From assembly GCA_900554395.1 (NCBI GenBank), contig USHB01000114.1, positions 1-5,664 on the forward strand: a stretch of DNA of 5,664 nt, given 5' to 3'. A program made the translations under genes and the position numbers. The notes under the pieces were generated by a model. The model worked only from the letters and a program-made list of their open reading frames with translations, did not search any database and had not been told where the DNA came from. The DNA comes from an uncultured Phascolarctobacterium sp. Its GTDB lineage: Bacteria; Bacillota; Negativicutes; Acidaminococcales; Acidaminococcaceae. Below, one piece after another: positions 1 through 5,619 of the stretch (the first letter of the stretch is position 1; every line of letters starts with the position of its first letter).

Positions 1-1388
1 ACCAGCCAGTTTACGTTTTTCAGCATCAGCTTGCACAGGCGCACTTTGGCAGCTTCGCCGCCGCTTAAAACAAATACCTTGCTGGTAATGTGTTCGTTGG
101 TCAGTCCGCAGGCTGCAAGTGCGGCACGCACTTCATAGTTGGTCATGCCGGGGTAGGCGTTCCACACGTCTTCAAGTGCCGTGTTTTCGTTTTTGTCGCG
201 TTCTTCCTGTTCAAAATAGCCGGGCTCTAAAAACTGTCCCAGTTCAATTTTTCCACTGATGGGCGGAATGATGCCCAAAATGGTTTTTAAAAGCGTGGTT
301 TTGCCCAAACCGTTTACGCCGCGGATGGCAATTTTCTGTCCGCATTCAATTTTAAAGCTGACAGGGCGGGTAAGCGGCGTATCATAACCCAGTACCAAAT
401 CTTCGGCAACGGCAAGGTAGCGGCTCGGCGTGCGCGCTTCTTTAAACTGGAAGTGAGCTTTTGGTTTTTCGCGCGGTTTTTCAATCATATCCATTTTATC
501 AAGTTTTTTCTGGCGGCTTTTGGCCATATTGGTGGTAGCAACGCGCGCTTTGTTGCGGGCAATAAAGTCTTCCAGTTTGGCAACTTCCTGCTGCTGGCGT
601 TCGTAAGCGGCTTCTTTCTGCGCTTTATAAATGGCGTACATTTCCTGGAATTTATCATAGTTGCCGGTGTAACGCGTAAGTTCACAGTTTTCCAGATGAT
701 AAATTACATTAACTACTTTATTTAAAAAGCTGATGTCATGGCTGATTAAAATAAAAGCGTTTTCGTAGTTTTGCAAAAATTTTGTCAGCCACTCAATGTG
801 TTCAACATCAAGATAGTTGGTCGGTTCGTCCAAAAGTAAAATGGAAGAATTCTGCAAAAGCAGTTTGGTTAAAAGAACTTTGCTGCGCTGGCCGCCACTG
901 AGTTCAGAAACGTCGCGGTCAAGCCCGATGCTGCCAAGGCCAAGTCCGTTGGCGGTTTCTTCGATTTTGCTGTCCAGCGAATAAAAACCGCCGTGTTCAA
1001 GTTCGGTCTGTATTTCGCCAACGGTTTCCATCATTTTATCCATTTCTTCCGGGGAAGCGTCGCCCATTTTTTCATACAGTTCCAGCATTTCCGCTTCCAT
1101 TTTGTACATATCGTCAAAGGCGGTGCGCAAAACTTCGCGGATAGTCATGCCTTTTTGTAAAGTGCTTTGCTGGTCAAGGTAGCCGACAGTAACTTTGCCG
1201 GGCCATTCAACCTTACCTTCATCCGGCAGCGTATGGCCGGTAACAATATTTAAAAAAGTAGATTTGCCTTCGCCGTTAGCGCCGACAAGGCCAACATGCT
1301 CGCCGCGCATCAGCTTGAAAGAAACGTTTTCTAAAATCTGGCGTCCGCCAAAAGAATGAGATACATTGGTAACATTTAAATAACTCAC
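1..1388 (-). CDS. ABC-F family ATP-binding cassette protein (C-terminus beyond window)
   Basis: This is a soluble protein with two ABC domains and no membrane segments, the hallmark of ABC-F proteins, which bind the ribosome E site and act on translation. I read 462 codons from a GTG start at 1388, preceded by an AGAGAGGA ribosome binding site. Domain 1 has Walker A GANGEGKS (residues 36-43), signature LSGGQ (163-167), Walker B LLLDEPTN with catalytic Glu188, and switch His217. A charged Lys/Gln/Arg-rich linker of roughly residues 235-320, containing AKSRQKKLDKMD, matches the tRNA-contacting linker of the family. Domain 2 has Walker A GVNGLGKT (357-364) and signature LSGGE (441-445). The second Walker B and the C-terminus, probably some 50-60 residues, lie left of the window. 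The family assignment is secure. Whether it is a housekeeping factor or an antibiotic-resistance factor cannot be told, and nothing nearby suggests resistance. The second-domain signature ends in Glu where domain 1 has Gln. Confidence 0.95.
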   Translation of the reverse strand, partial: MSYLNVTNVSHSFGGRQILENVSFKLMRGEHVGLVGANGEGKSTFLNIVTGHTLPDEGKVEWPGKVTVGYLDQQSTLQKGMTIREVLRTAFDDMYKMEAEMLELYEKMGDASPEEMDKMMETVGEIQTELEHGGFYSLDSKIEETANGLGLGSIGLDRDVSELSGGQRSKVLLTKLLLQNSSILLLDEPTNYLDVEHIEWLTKFLQNYENAFILISHDISFLNKVVNVIYHLENCELTRYTGNYDKFQEMYAIYKAQKEAAYERQQQEVAKLEDFIARNKARVATTNMAKSRQKKLDKMDMIEKPREKPKAHFQFKEARTPSRYLAVAEDLVLGYDTPLTRPVSFKIECGQKIAIRGVNGLGKTTLLKTILGIIPPISGKIELGQFLEPGYFEQEERDKNENTALEDVWNAYPGMTNYEVRAALAACGLTNEHITSKVFVLSGGEAAKVRLCKLMLKNVNWL

Positions 1389-1424
1389 GGTTAAATCCTC
1401 TCTTTAAAAATAGCGATATGCACA

Positions 1425-1453
1425 ATTTTATCGTAAACGGCAGCTTTTTGCAA
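1425..1453 (-). promoter_or_regulatory. Promoter of the ABC-F gene
   Basis: On the minus strand there is a -35 TTGCAA (1448-1453), a spacer of exactly 17 bp and a -10 TAAAAT (1425-1430). Transcription would start near 1418, giving a leader of about 30 nt that holds the AGAGAGGA ribosome binding site. TTGCAA is its own reverse complement, but no -10 box at a proper distance follows it on the plus strand. Confidence 0.6.
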
Positions 1454-1511
1454 AGGATTTTTAACGGCGGCGCAGAATATAACAAATATTTAACAAGAGA
1501 GGGCTGATAAC

Positions 1512-1985
1512 ATGATTTTCGGACATAAAAGCGATATTGAAAAACTGCTGCCTTATGTAAGCGAAGAACTGCAAAAGGCACTTGAATATTTGGCGGCAAC
1601 AGATTTCAGCAAAGTGCCTGACGGAAGATATGAACTTGACGGCGATAAAATGTATGCCAATGTAGAAAATTATACTACGGCAGACCGCAGCACCAAAAAG
1701 CCGGAAGCGCATAATAAATATATTGATGTGCAGTATCTTGGCAAAGGTACGGAAAAAATTTATTTTGCTCCGCGCACGGAAGATGTAAAAGTTGTTGAAG
1801 ATTATGCTGCTGAACGCGACCTGCTCTTTTTTGAAAATATAACCGAAAAAGATGCCGTTGTTTTAAACGCGGGAGACTTTGCAGTGCTGTTTCCGTGGGA
1901 GCTGCACCGCCCCGGATGCGATGCCGGAAATGGGCATAGCGAGGTGCAGAAAATCGTCGTAAAAATTGCTTTAAAAAATTTTTAA
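1512..1985 (+). CDS. YhcH/YjgK/YiaL family protein (DUF386, cupin-like)
   Basis: The protein has 157 residues, the usual length for this family, and starts at an ATG 8 nt after a GAGAGGG ribosome binding site (1497-1503). Two family hallmarks are visible: the block PEAHNKYIDVQYL, with Glu65, His67, Asp72 and Gln74, and FPWELHRPG (127-135) with His132, followed by a VQKIVVKI strand at the C-terminus. In structures of relatives these His and Glu residues line a metal site inside a beta-sandwich. Relatives include EbgC of the evolved beta-galactosidase, YiaL, and E. coli YhcH/NanQ from the sialic acid operon, reported to speed anomerisation of the free sugar. A sugar-anomerase or sugar-binding role is therefore plausible, but no sugar catabolic gene lies nearby, so the substrate is unknown. 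It is cytoplasmic, with no signal peptide. Only a weak -10-like TATAAC (1478-1483) without a convincing -35 precedes it. No terminator separates it from the tRNA promoter. Confidence 0.9.
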   Translation: MIFGHKSDIEKLLPYVSEELQKALEYLAATDFSKVPDGRYELDGDKMYANVENYTTADRSTKKPEAHNKYIDVQYLGKGTEKIYFAPRTEDVKVVEDYAAERDLLFFENITEKDAVVLNAGDFAVLFPWELHRPGCDAGNGHSEVQKIVVKIALKNF

Positions 1986-2003
1986 AAATTTTTTAAAAAA
2001 GTG

Positions 2004-2032
2004 TTGACAAGAAGGCGTTAAAACCGTATAAT
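2004..2032 (+). promoter_or_regulatory. Consensus promoter of the tRNA operon
   Basis: A perfect -35 TTGACA (2004-2009), a 17-bp spacer and a perfect -10 TATAAT (2027-2032) place the transcript start near 2039. Just upstream, about 1974-2000 is made only of A and T runs, which resembles an UP element; it overlaps the last codons and stop of the preceding gene. Such a promoter fits the high output expected of stable RNA genes. Confidence 0.92.
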
Positions 2033-2038
2033 AGCATA

Positions 2039-2054
2039 TGTGGTCAGCACCACA
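2039..2054 (+). other. Leader hairpin at the 5' end of the tRNA precursor
   Basis: TGTGGT (2039-2044) and ACCACA (2049-2054) form a perfect 6-bp stem around a CAGC loop, beginning at the predicted transcription start. The nascent transcript would open with this hairpin 7 nt before mature tRNA-Asn. It could protect the 5' end or guide processing, or be chance; the sequence alone does not say. Confidence 0.4.
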
Positions 2055-2061
2055 GAGAAAT

Positions 2062-2137
2062 TCCCCGATAGTTCAGCCGGTAGAACACCTGACTGTTAAT
2101 CAGGGCGTCGTAGGTTCGAGTCCTACTCGGGGAGCCA
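2062..2137 (+). tRNA. tRNA-Asn (anticodon GTT)
   Basis: This 76-nt tRNA is complete and has an encoded CCA. Acceptor arms TCCCCGA and TCGGGGA pair perfectly, the discriminator is G, the anticodon loop CTGTTAA carries GTT at 2095-2097, and the T arm is GTAGG-TTCGAGT-CCTAC. It is first in the operon, 30 nt after the -10 box, and tRNA-Glu follows after 2 nt. Confidence 0.97.
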
Positions 2138-2139
2138 AT

Positions 2140-2214
2140 GGCCGGTTGGTCAAGCGGTTAAGACACCGCCCTTTCACGGCGGTATCGGGGGTTCGATTCC
2201 CCCACCGGTCACCA
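2140..2214 (+). tRNA. tRNA-Glu (anticodon TTC)
   Basis: This 75-nt tRNA has an encoded CCA. Acceptor arms GGCCGGT and ACCGGTC pair with one G-U wobble. The anticodon stem CCGCC/GGCGG encloses loop CTTTCAC with TTC at 2173-2175, and the discriminator is A. TTC reads both GAA and GAG. tRNA-Val follows after 3 nt. Confidence 0.97.
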
Positions 2215-2217
2215 TTC

Positions 2218-2293
2218 GGGCGCTTAGCTCAGCTGGGAGAGCGTCTGCCTTACAAGCAGAATGTCAGCGGTTCGATCCCGTTAGCGCCCACCA
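2218..2293 (+). tRNA. tRNA-Val (anticodon TAC)
   Basis: This 76-nt tRNA has an encoded CCA. Acceptor arms GGGCGCT and AGCGCCC pair perfectly. Anticodon stem TCTGC/GCAGA encloses loop CTTACAA with TAC at 2251-2253, and the discriminator is A. The gap to the next tRNA is 16 nt, AT-rich, the longest in the operon; no separate promoter is visible in it. Confidence 0.97.
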
Positions 2294-2309
2294 TACCTTA
2301 ATTTAATAC

Positions 2310-2386
2310 GGCCCGGTGGTTCAGTTGGTTAGAATGCCGCCCTGTCACGGCGGAGGTCGTGGGTTCGAGTCCCATCCGGGTCGCCA
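2310..2386 (+). tRNA. tRNA-Asp (anticodon GTC)
   Basis: This 77-nt tRNA has an encoded CCA. Acceptor arms GGCCCGG and CCGGGTC pair with one G-U wobble. Anticodon stem CCGCC/GGCGG is identical to that of tRNA-Glu upstream and encloses loop CTGTCAC with GTC at 2344-2346. The discriminator is G, the identity base expected for tRNA-Asp. Confidence 0.97.
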
Positions 2387-2390
2387 TTAT

Positions 2391-2466
2391 GCCTCGGTAG
2401 CTCAGTTGGTAGAGCAAAGGACTGAAAATCCTTGTGTCCACAGTTCGATTCTGTGCTGAGGCACCA
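2391..2466 (+). tRNA. tRNA-Phe (anticodon GAA)
   Basis: This 76-nt tRNA has an encoded CCA. Acceptor arms GCCTCGG and CTGAGGC pair with one G-U wobble. Anticodon stem AAGGA/TCCTT encloses loop CTGAAAA with GAA at 2424-2426, and the T arm is CACAG-TTCGATT-CTGTG. It is the last gene of the operon, 6 nt before the terminator stem. Confidence 0.97.
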
Positions 2467-2472
2467 TAAATC

Positions 2473-2504
2473 AAAAAATCCTGCTTTTTCAAGCAGGATT
2501 TTTT
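2473..2504 (+). terminator. Terminator of the tRNA operon (bidirectional)
   Basis: A perfect 14-bp stem runs from 2473-2486 to 2491-2504 around a TTTC loop, with core ATCCTGCTT/AAGCAGGAT and a T6 run on the 3' side. Because the 5' arm starts with A6, the hairpin can also stop transcription arriving on the minus strand from the exported-protein operon. Confidence 0.9.
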
Positions 2505-2528
2505 ATTTTGCTTTTATACTTTATACAA

Positions 2529-2556
2529 AAACCGGCAGGGTACACCCTACCGGTTT
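2529..2556 (-). terminator. Terminator of the exported-protein operon
   Basis: The outer stem AAACCGG/CCGGTTT and inner stem AGGG/CCCT, separated by one C-A mismatch, enclose a TACA loop. The hairpin lies 4 nt past the stop codon of the minus-strand operon. T-rich tracts flank both sides (TTTTTG on minus, CTTTTTA on plus), so it probably works in both directions and backs up the tRNA terminator. Confidence 0.75.
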
Positions 2557-2560
2557 CTTT

Positions 2561-3157
2561 TTATGCTGCGGCGTTCTGCGCACGTTCAAGGCTTTTCATT
2601 TCTACCAAATCCATTTTAGTAAGCCCTAAATCAACATTATCTTTAAGTTCATAATCAATAATTGTACCGGGCGGGCAGTCAATTTCCCTGCCTTTAAAAA
2701 ACATCCCGGAAAGCGGCACCACAAAGCCAATAGCCGTACCTATTGCCATATTGGCGTAATTTATGCCGCCTTTTATTTTTACGTCCTGCTTAAACGTAAC
2801 GGGCTTGCCGTTGGGTAAAAGCACATCATCCAAACGGATGCGGATAACCGCGCTTTGGTTAAAAATACGGCTGCCGTGTGCTTTACGTATAACACCGCTG
2901 AACTTGGTGCCTTTAGGTAAGATAACTATGTTTTCCACCGCCAGGTCATCCTTCAGTTCAAAATTAACCGTATCGCCTTTTTTATTGACATTGCTGTCAA
3001 GTTTATCGAGCAGCACCAAGTTTATAACCGTATCTTCAGGTATGTAGGCATTGCCCGGTTCTACGCCTTCAATTTCTTCCGCCAATGCGGATTGTGTGCC
3101 AAAAAGCAGCAGACAAACTGTAAAAATGCCCAGCAGACAAGTTTTTAATAATTTCAT
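2561..3157 (-). CDS. Exported protein of unknown function, second gene of operon
   Basis: This 198-residue protein has a clear signal peptide: MKLLK, a hydrophobic core, and a likely signal peptidase I site after SALA (residue 26). The start is supported by GGAG 7 nt upstream. The mature part looks beta-rich. After NLVLLDKLDSNVNKKGDTV comes a pattern of Gly-Asp and Lys-Gly-Thr turns (ILPKGTKFSGVIRKA), followed by IRIRLDDVLLPNGKPV. I have the impression of this pattern, in which a surface property is set by cost-type beta repeats, in other exported bacterial proteins, but I cannot name a characterised family. Residues around 133-155 (NYANMAIGTAIGFVVPLSG) are apolar and glycine-rich, which may be a membrane-associated or buried segment. 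It lacks a lipobox, so it is periplasmic or secreted. It starts 12 nt after the stop of the gene upstream, so the two are surely co-transcribed. Confidence 0.85.
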   Translation of the reverse strand: MKLLKTCLLGIFTVCLLLFGTQSALAEEIEGVEPGNAYIPEDTVINLVLLDKLDSNVNKKGDTVNFELKDDLAVENIVILPKGTKFSGVIRKAHGSRIFNQSAVIRIRLDDVLLPNGKPVTFKQDVKIKGGINYANMAIGTAIGFVVPLSGMFFKGREIDCPPGTIIDYELKDNVDLGLTKMDLVEMKSLERAQNAAA

Positions 3158-3169
3158 GATTCGGCTCCG

Positions 3170-3880
3170 TTATCTGTTCTGCATAAGTTTGGCAGCATAG
3201 CTGCGCATCTGTTCGTTGGCTTTGCGTGTAAAGTCTGCCGGCGGCAGGGCAAAGGCCGTTTCAGCATCTACGGTATTGCTGATTTCCACCACATTAAAAC
3301 GCGGCAGAGTGTTTACTTCATAACCTTTCCAATCGTCAGTACCTTTGGCAAAATAAAAGTACATTACCCGCTCGCCCTGCGTCATCATGTCATAATCATC
3401 ACCGCTGAGGCTGTCATTGCCGCTTTGCGGGCGCTCATTAAACCAGCTTACCAGCGTTTCGGCAAAGGGCAGGCTCATGCCCGGCAAATCAGGCAGCTCA
3501 TCATAGGTTTTGTTAACATAATCAATAAAATACCAGCGCCCGCCTTTGGCAAAACTTGCATAATCACGCACTATTTTTCCTTCGCCGTCTGTTGTAATGC
3601 TGCGCTCGGCGTTAACGCCGTTCATTTCATTATATTCCGTGCGGATGTAATGCACTTTCTGCGCTGCTGTCAGTTTAGCGTAGGCATCGGGTTCCAGCAC
3701 ATCCTTCATATCAATGGTTTGCTGTACAACCAGATGCACTGGATGTTTATCGCTGTTTAAAGCGCCGCCCAAAAGTTCAATAGTGCGCTGGCCGGGCCCG
3801 AATTCTGCCGCCAGTGCGGATACTGCGTTAAAAACAAGCAGAGTGCAAAGCGCTGTAAGGCTTAATAAAAATTTTTTCAT
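3170..3880 (-). CDS. Exported protein of unknown function, first gene of operon
   Basis: I choose the ATG at 3880 (236 residues). It gives a classic signal peptide, MKKFLLSLTALCTLLV, with probable cleavage after VSALA, and a GAGATGA site that can pair with 16S rRNA stands 5 nt upstream. An ATG three codons earlier (3889) has no ribosome binding site and lies only about 14 nt from the predicted transcript start. The mature protein is hydrophilic. It contains the stretch GGRWYFIDYVNKTYDELPDLP, reminiscent of lipoprotein-carrier-like or DUF4412-like exported proteins that read tyrosine-rich beta strands, and a C-terminal segment ending in a charged helix (FTRKANEQMRSYAAKLMQNR). I do not recognise the family with confidence and assign no function. 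Being exported together with its downstream partner suggests a shared envelope role. Confidence 0.87.
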   Translation of the reverse strand: MKKFLLSLTALCTLLVFNAVSALAAEFGPGQRTIELLGGALNSDKHPVHLVVQQTIDMKDVLEPDAYAKLTAAQKVHYIRTEYNEMNGVNAERSITTDGEGKIVRDYASFAKGGRWYFIDYVNKTYDELPDLPGMSLPFAETLVSWFNERPQSGNDSLSGDDYDMMTQGERVMYFYFAKGTDDWKGYEVNTLPRFNVVEISNTVDAETAFALPPADFTRKANEQMRSYAAKLMQNR

Positions 3881-3909
3881 CGCCGTCATCTCATTTGTAA
3901 GATAGTTTA

Positions 3910-3918
3910 ATTATATCA
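3910..3918 (-). promoter_or_regulatory. Extended -10 promoter of the exported-protein operon
   Basis: On the minus strand the sequence reads TGATATAAT: a perfect TATAAT (3910-3915) preceded by TG one base upstream, the extended -10 form. At 16-18 bp upstream there is no good -35 (best matches resemble CTGTTT), which such promoters can lack. The start would fall near 3903, giving a leader of about 23 nt to the ATG at 3880. Confidence 0.6.
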
Positions 3919-4003
3919 TATTTAACAGAAAAAACAGGTATTGATATTTTTATAAAATTTTATCACTTTATTAATAATGAAATTTAGAATTTTCTGCCAA
4001 AAT

Positions 4004-4014
4004 TATAGTATAAT
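4004..4014 (+). promoter_or_regulatory. Possible upstream promoter box of the symporter gene
   Basis: TATAGTATAAT contains a perfect TATAAT (4009-4014) but no acceptable -35 (best is TAGAAT at 18 bp). It nearly repeats the box found 50 bp downstream, so it may be a second, weaker start or just AT-rich sequence. Confidence 0.3.
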
Positions 4015-4036
4015 GCAATTAGTGTATACTTTTTCC

Positions 4037-4064
4037 TTGCTATTATGCCATTATATGGTATAAT
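4037..4064 (+). promoter_or_regulatory. Main promoter of the symporter gene
   Basis: A -35 TTGCTA (4037-4042), a 16-bp spacer and an extended -10 TGGTATAAT (4056-4064) are present. Transcription would start near 4071, leaving a leader of about 70 nt that begins almost directly with the inverted repeat at 4077-4110. Confidence 0.65.
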
Positions 4065-4076
4065 TAATCGTATAAG

Positions 4077-4110
4077 GCAAAGCAACGGCAGTGGCTAAAC
4101 ATTGCTTTGC
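4077..4110 (+). repeat. Inverted repeat in the symporter leader
   Basis: GCAAAGCAA (4077-4085) and TTGCTTTGC (4102-4110) are perfect 9-bp inverted arms around a 16-nt loop. They lie at the very 5' end of the predicted transcript. No T run follows, so this is not a terminator. It could be an operator for a regulator or a 5' stabilising or regulatory hairpin; it does not hide the ribosome binding site at 4129-4133. Confidence 0.5.
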
Positions 4111-4140
4111 AAAATTCTAAAAAGAAAAGAGGTATCTCAC

Positions 4141-5453
4141 ATGACTGACGAAAAAAAGAAAGTTAATGTGAAGAAACAGCGGAAGCCGCAATACGCGAAA
4201 GCAAAGCCAAATCCAATAACGGCCAGTTTATTCTGTGGTTTGCAGCTTTGATTGTCGGCGCTGTTTTAGGTTGGATGGGTATTCCGGCGCTCAACGAATT
4301 CTTTAACTTCGTAGCAACCGTATTCACCCGCCTGTTCCAGTTCATTGCAGTTCCTACCATCGCACTGGCAGTTATTACAACGCTGGCTGCACTCGGCGGT
4401 AACAAAGAAACCGGTATTATTTTTGCTCATGCAGTTGTTTACACTTTGCTTACCACCTTCCTCGCAGCATTTATCGGTCTTGGGCTGTACCTGTACATTG
4501 CCCCGGAAAACCTGCCCGCAGATATTGTTAACGCAGGCTCCGAAGTTGTTAAAGGCCAGAGCGTAGCAGCTCTCAGCTACTATGACCATATTCTCGGCGT
4601 TATCCCGAACAACGTACTGGCTCCGTTCCTCAGCGGCAACGTACTTTCCGTTATGCTTATCGCCGCTGCTGTTGGTCTGGCACTGGCTTTCATGCCCAGA
4701 ACCGAAAACCGCGAAGCTATCCTGAAAGTTATTCAGGGCGTTCAGGAAATTGCCTTTACCCTTATCCGTGCTATCCTCTACGTTCTGCCGATTGGCATCG
4801 TAGCTTTTGCAGCACAGCTTTCCGCACAGATTGAAGCAGGCGTTATCGTTGGCGCGCTCGGCAAATACACCGCTGTTGTAATGCTCGGCAACGCTATCCA
4901 GTTCTTCATCGTTCTGCCGATTATCCTTGTTCTGCGCGGTCTTAACCCGATTTACGTTATGCGCCAGATGGCTCAGGCCATTGCAGTTGCACTCTTTACC
5001 AAGAGCTCTGCCGGCACCCTGCCTGTAACCCTGGCCTGCTCCGAAGAAAACCTGAAATGCAATCCGAAAGTTTCCCGCTTCGTACTGCCGATTTGCACCA
5101 CCATCAACATGAACGGCTGCGCAGCTTTCATTCTGGTAACCTCTCTGTTCATCATGCAGAATGCCGGTTTTGAACTGACCATGACCACCATGCTGACCTG
5201 GGTTTGCATCGCTGTTCTTGCCGCTGTCGGCAACGCAGGCGTACCGATGGGCTGCTACTTCCTGACCCTCTCTTTGATGGCAGGCATTGGCGCACCGATT
5301 GGTTTAATGGGTATCATCCTGCCGATTTACACCATTATCGACATGATTGAAACCGCTGAAAACGTATGGTCCGATGCATGCGTATGCGCAATGGTTGACC
5401 ATGACCTCAAAGGCAAACTTTCTGAAGACGGCGACATTCCCGCTGCTCTGTAA
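4141..5453 (+). CDS. Dicarboxylate/amino acid:cation symporter (DAACS/SDF family), frameshifted near its start
   Basis: This is an inner-membrane secondary transporter that couples uptake of an amino acid or dicarboxylate to Na+ or H+. The only start with a good ribosome binding site (GAGGT at 4129-4133) is the ATG at 4141, but that frame ends at a TGA at 4249-4251. The transporter frame is open from 4167, just after a TAA at 4164-4166, and reads EETAEAAIRESKAK into the first membrane helix. One missing base near 4168-4170 would give an intact protein of about 437 residues, normal for the family. A TTG at 4248 opens the rest (401 codons) but would cut helix 1. Numbered from that TTG, core motifs are KSSAGTLP (252-259), NMNG (287-290), GNAGVPMG (328-335) and DMIETAENVWSD (365-376). 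Glu368 stands where aspartate/glutamate carriers have the substrate-binding Arg, as I recall for SstT, so a neutral amino acid is likelier than an acidic one. Codon choice (CTG, GTT, AAC, ATC) suggests high expression. Confidence 0.88.
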
Positions 5454-5481
5454 TAAAAGTTAAAACCTCATAAAAAATTAG

Positions 5482-5511
5482 CACCCGTGCTGTTAAAGCG
5501 CGGGTGTTTTT
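5482..5511 (+). terminator. Terminator of the symporter gene
   Basis: A 9-bp stem, CACCCGTGC (5482-5490) with GCGCGGGTG (5498-5506), contains one G-U pair, has a 7-nt loop and is followed by a T5 run. It lies about 29 nt after the stop codon. Confidence 0.88.
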
Positions 5512-5560
5512 ATTTATGTTTGCCGCAAATAACTACGGCTTTTTATTTTGATACTGCAAT

Positions 5561-5591
5561 AAAAAACAGGCAGTGCACTAAACACTGCCTG
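5561..5591 (-). terminator. Terminator of the ychF-like gene
   Basis: CAGGCAGTG (5567-5575) and CACTGCCTG (5583-5591) form a perfect 9-bp stem with a 7-nt loop. On the minus strand it is followed directly by T6, about 28 nt past the stop codon at 5620. On the plus strand only a weak T tract follows. Confidence 0.88.
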
Positions 5592-5619
5592 CTTAATTTT
5601 GTAAACAGCAAATATTTTA

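Noticed and set aside
453..725. A 90-codon plus-strand open frame.
   Set aside because: It lies opposite the linker region of the ABC-F gene, is rich in Phe from reversed Lys/Glu codons, and has no ribosome binding site.
1448..1489. A plus-strand promoter for the YhcH-family gene using TTGCAA or TTAACG as -35.
   Set aside because: Spacers to TATAAC or AAATAT are wrong or matches poor; only the minus-strand promoter at this site is convincing.
2038..2492. Open frames on both strands across the tRNA genes (2038-2301 plus, 2298-2492 minus).
   Set aside because: They only translate tRNA sequence; five well-paired tRNAs explain the region fully.
3952..3963. A perfect 12-bp palindrome ATAAAATTTTAT in the divergent control region.
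   Set aside because: In a stretch made almost wholly of A and T such a palindrome is expected by chance and it sits away from either promoter.
4152..4158. A slippery heptamer A-AAA-AAG in the correct phase after the symporter ATG, as in dnaX -1 frameshifting.
   Set aside because: A -1 slip here enters the frame that stops at TAA 4164-4166, so it cannot produce the transporter. No canonical slippery site lies in the later stretch where the shift is needed.
4248..5453. TTG at 4248 as the true start of the symporter.
   Set aside because: It has no ribosome binding site and would remove about half of the first membrane helix, while the upstream in-frame codons from 4167 encode a sensible N-terminal stretch.
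5523..5545. A GCCG...CGGC hairpin followed by T5 between the two terminators.
   Set aside because: The stem has only 4 bp with a 10-nt loop; too weak beside the good terminators on either side.
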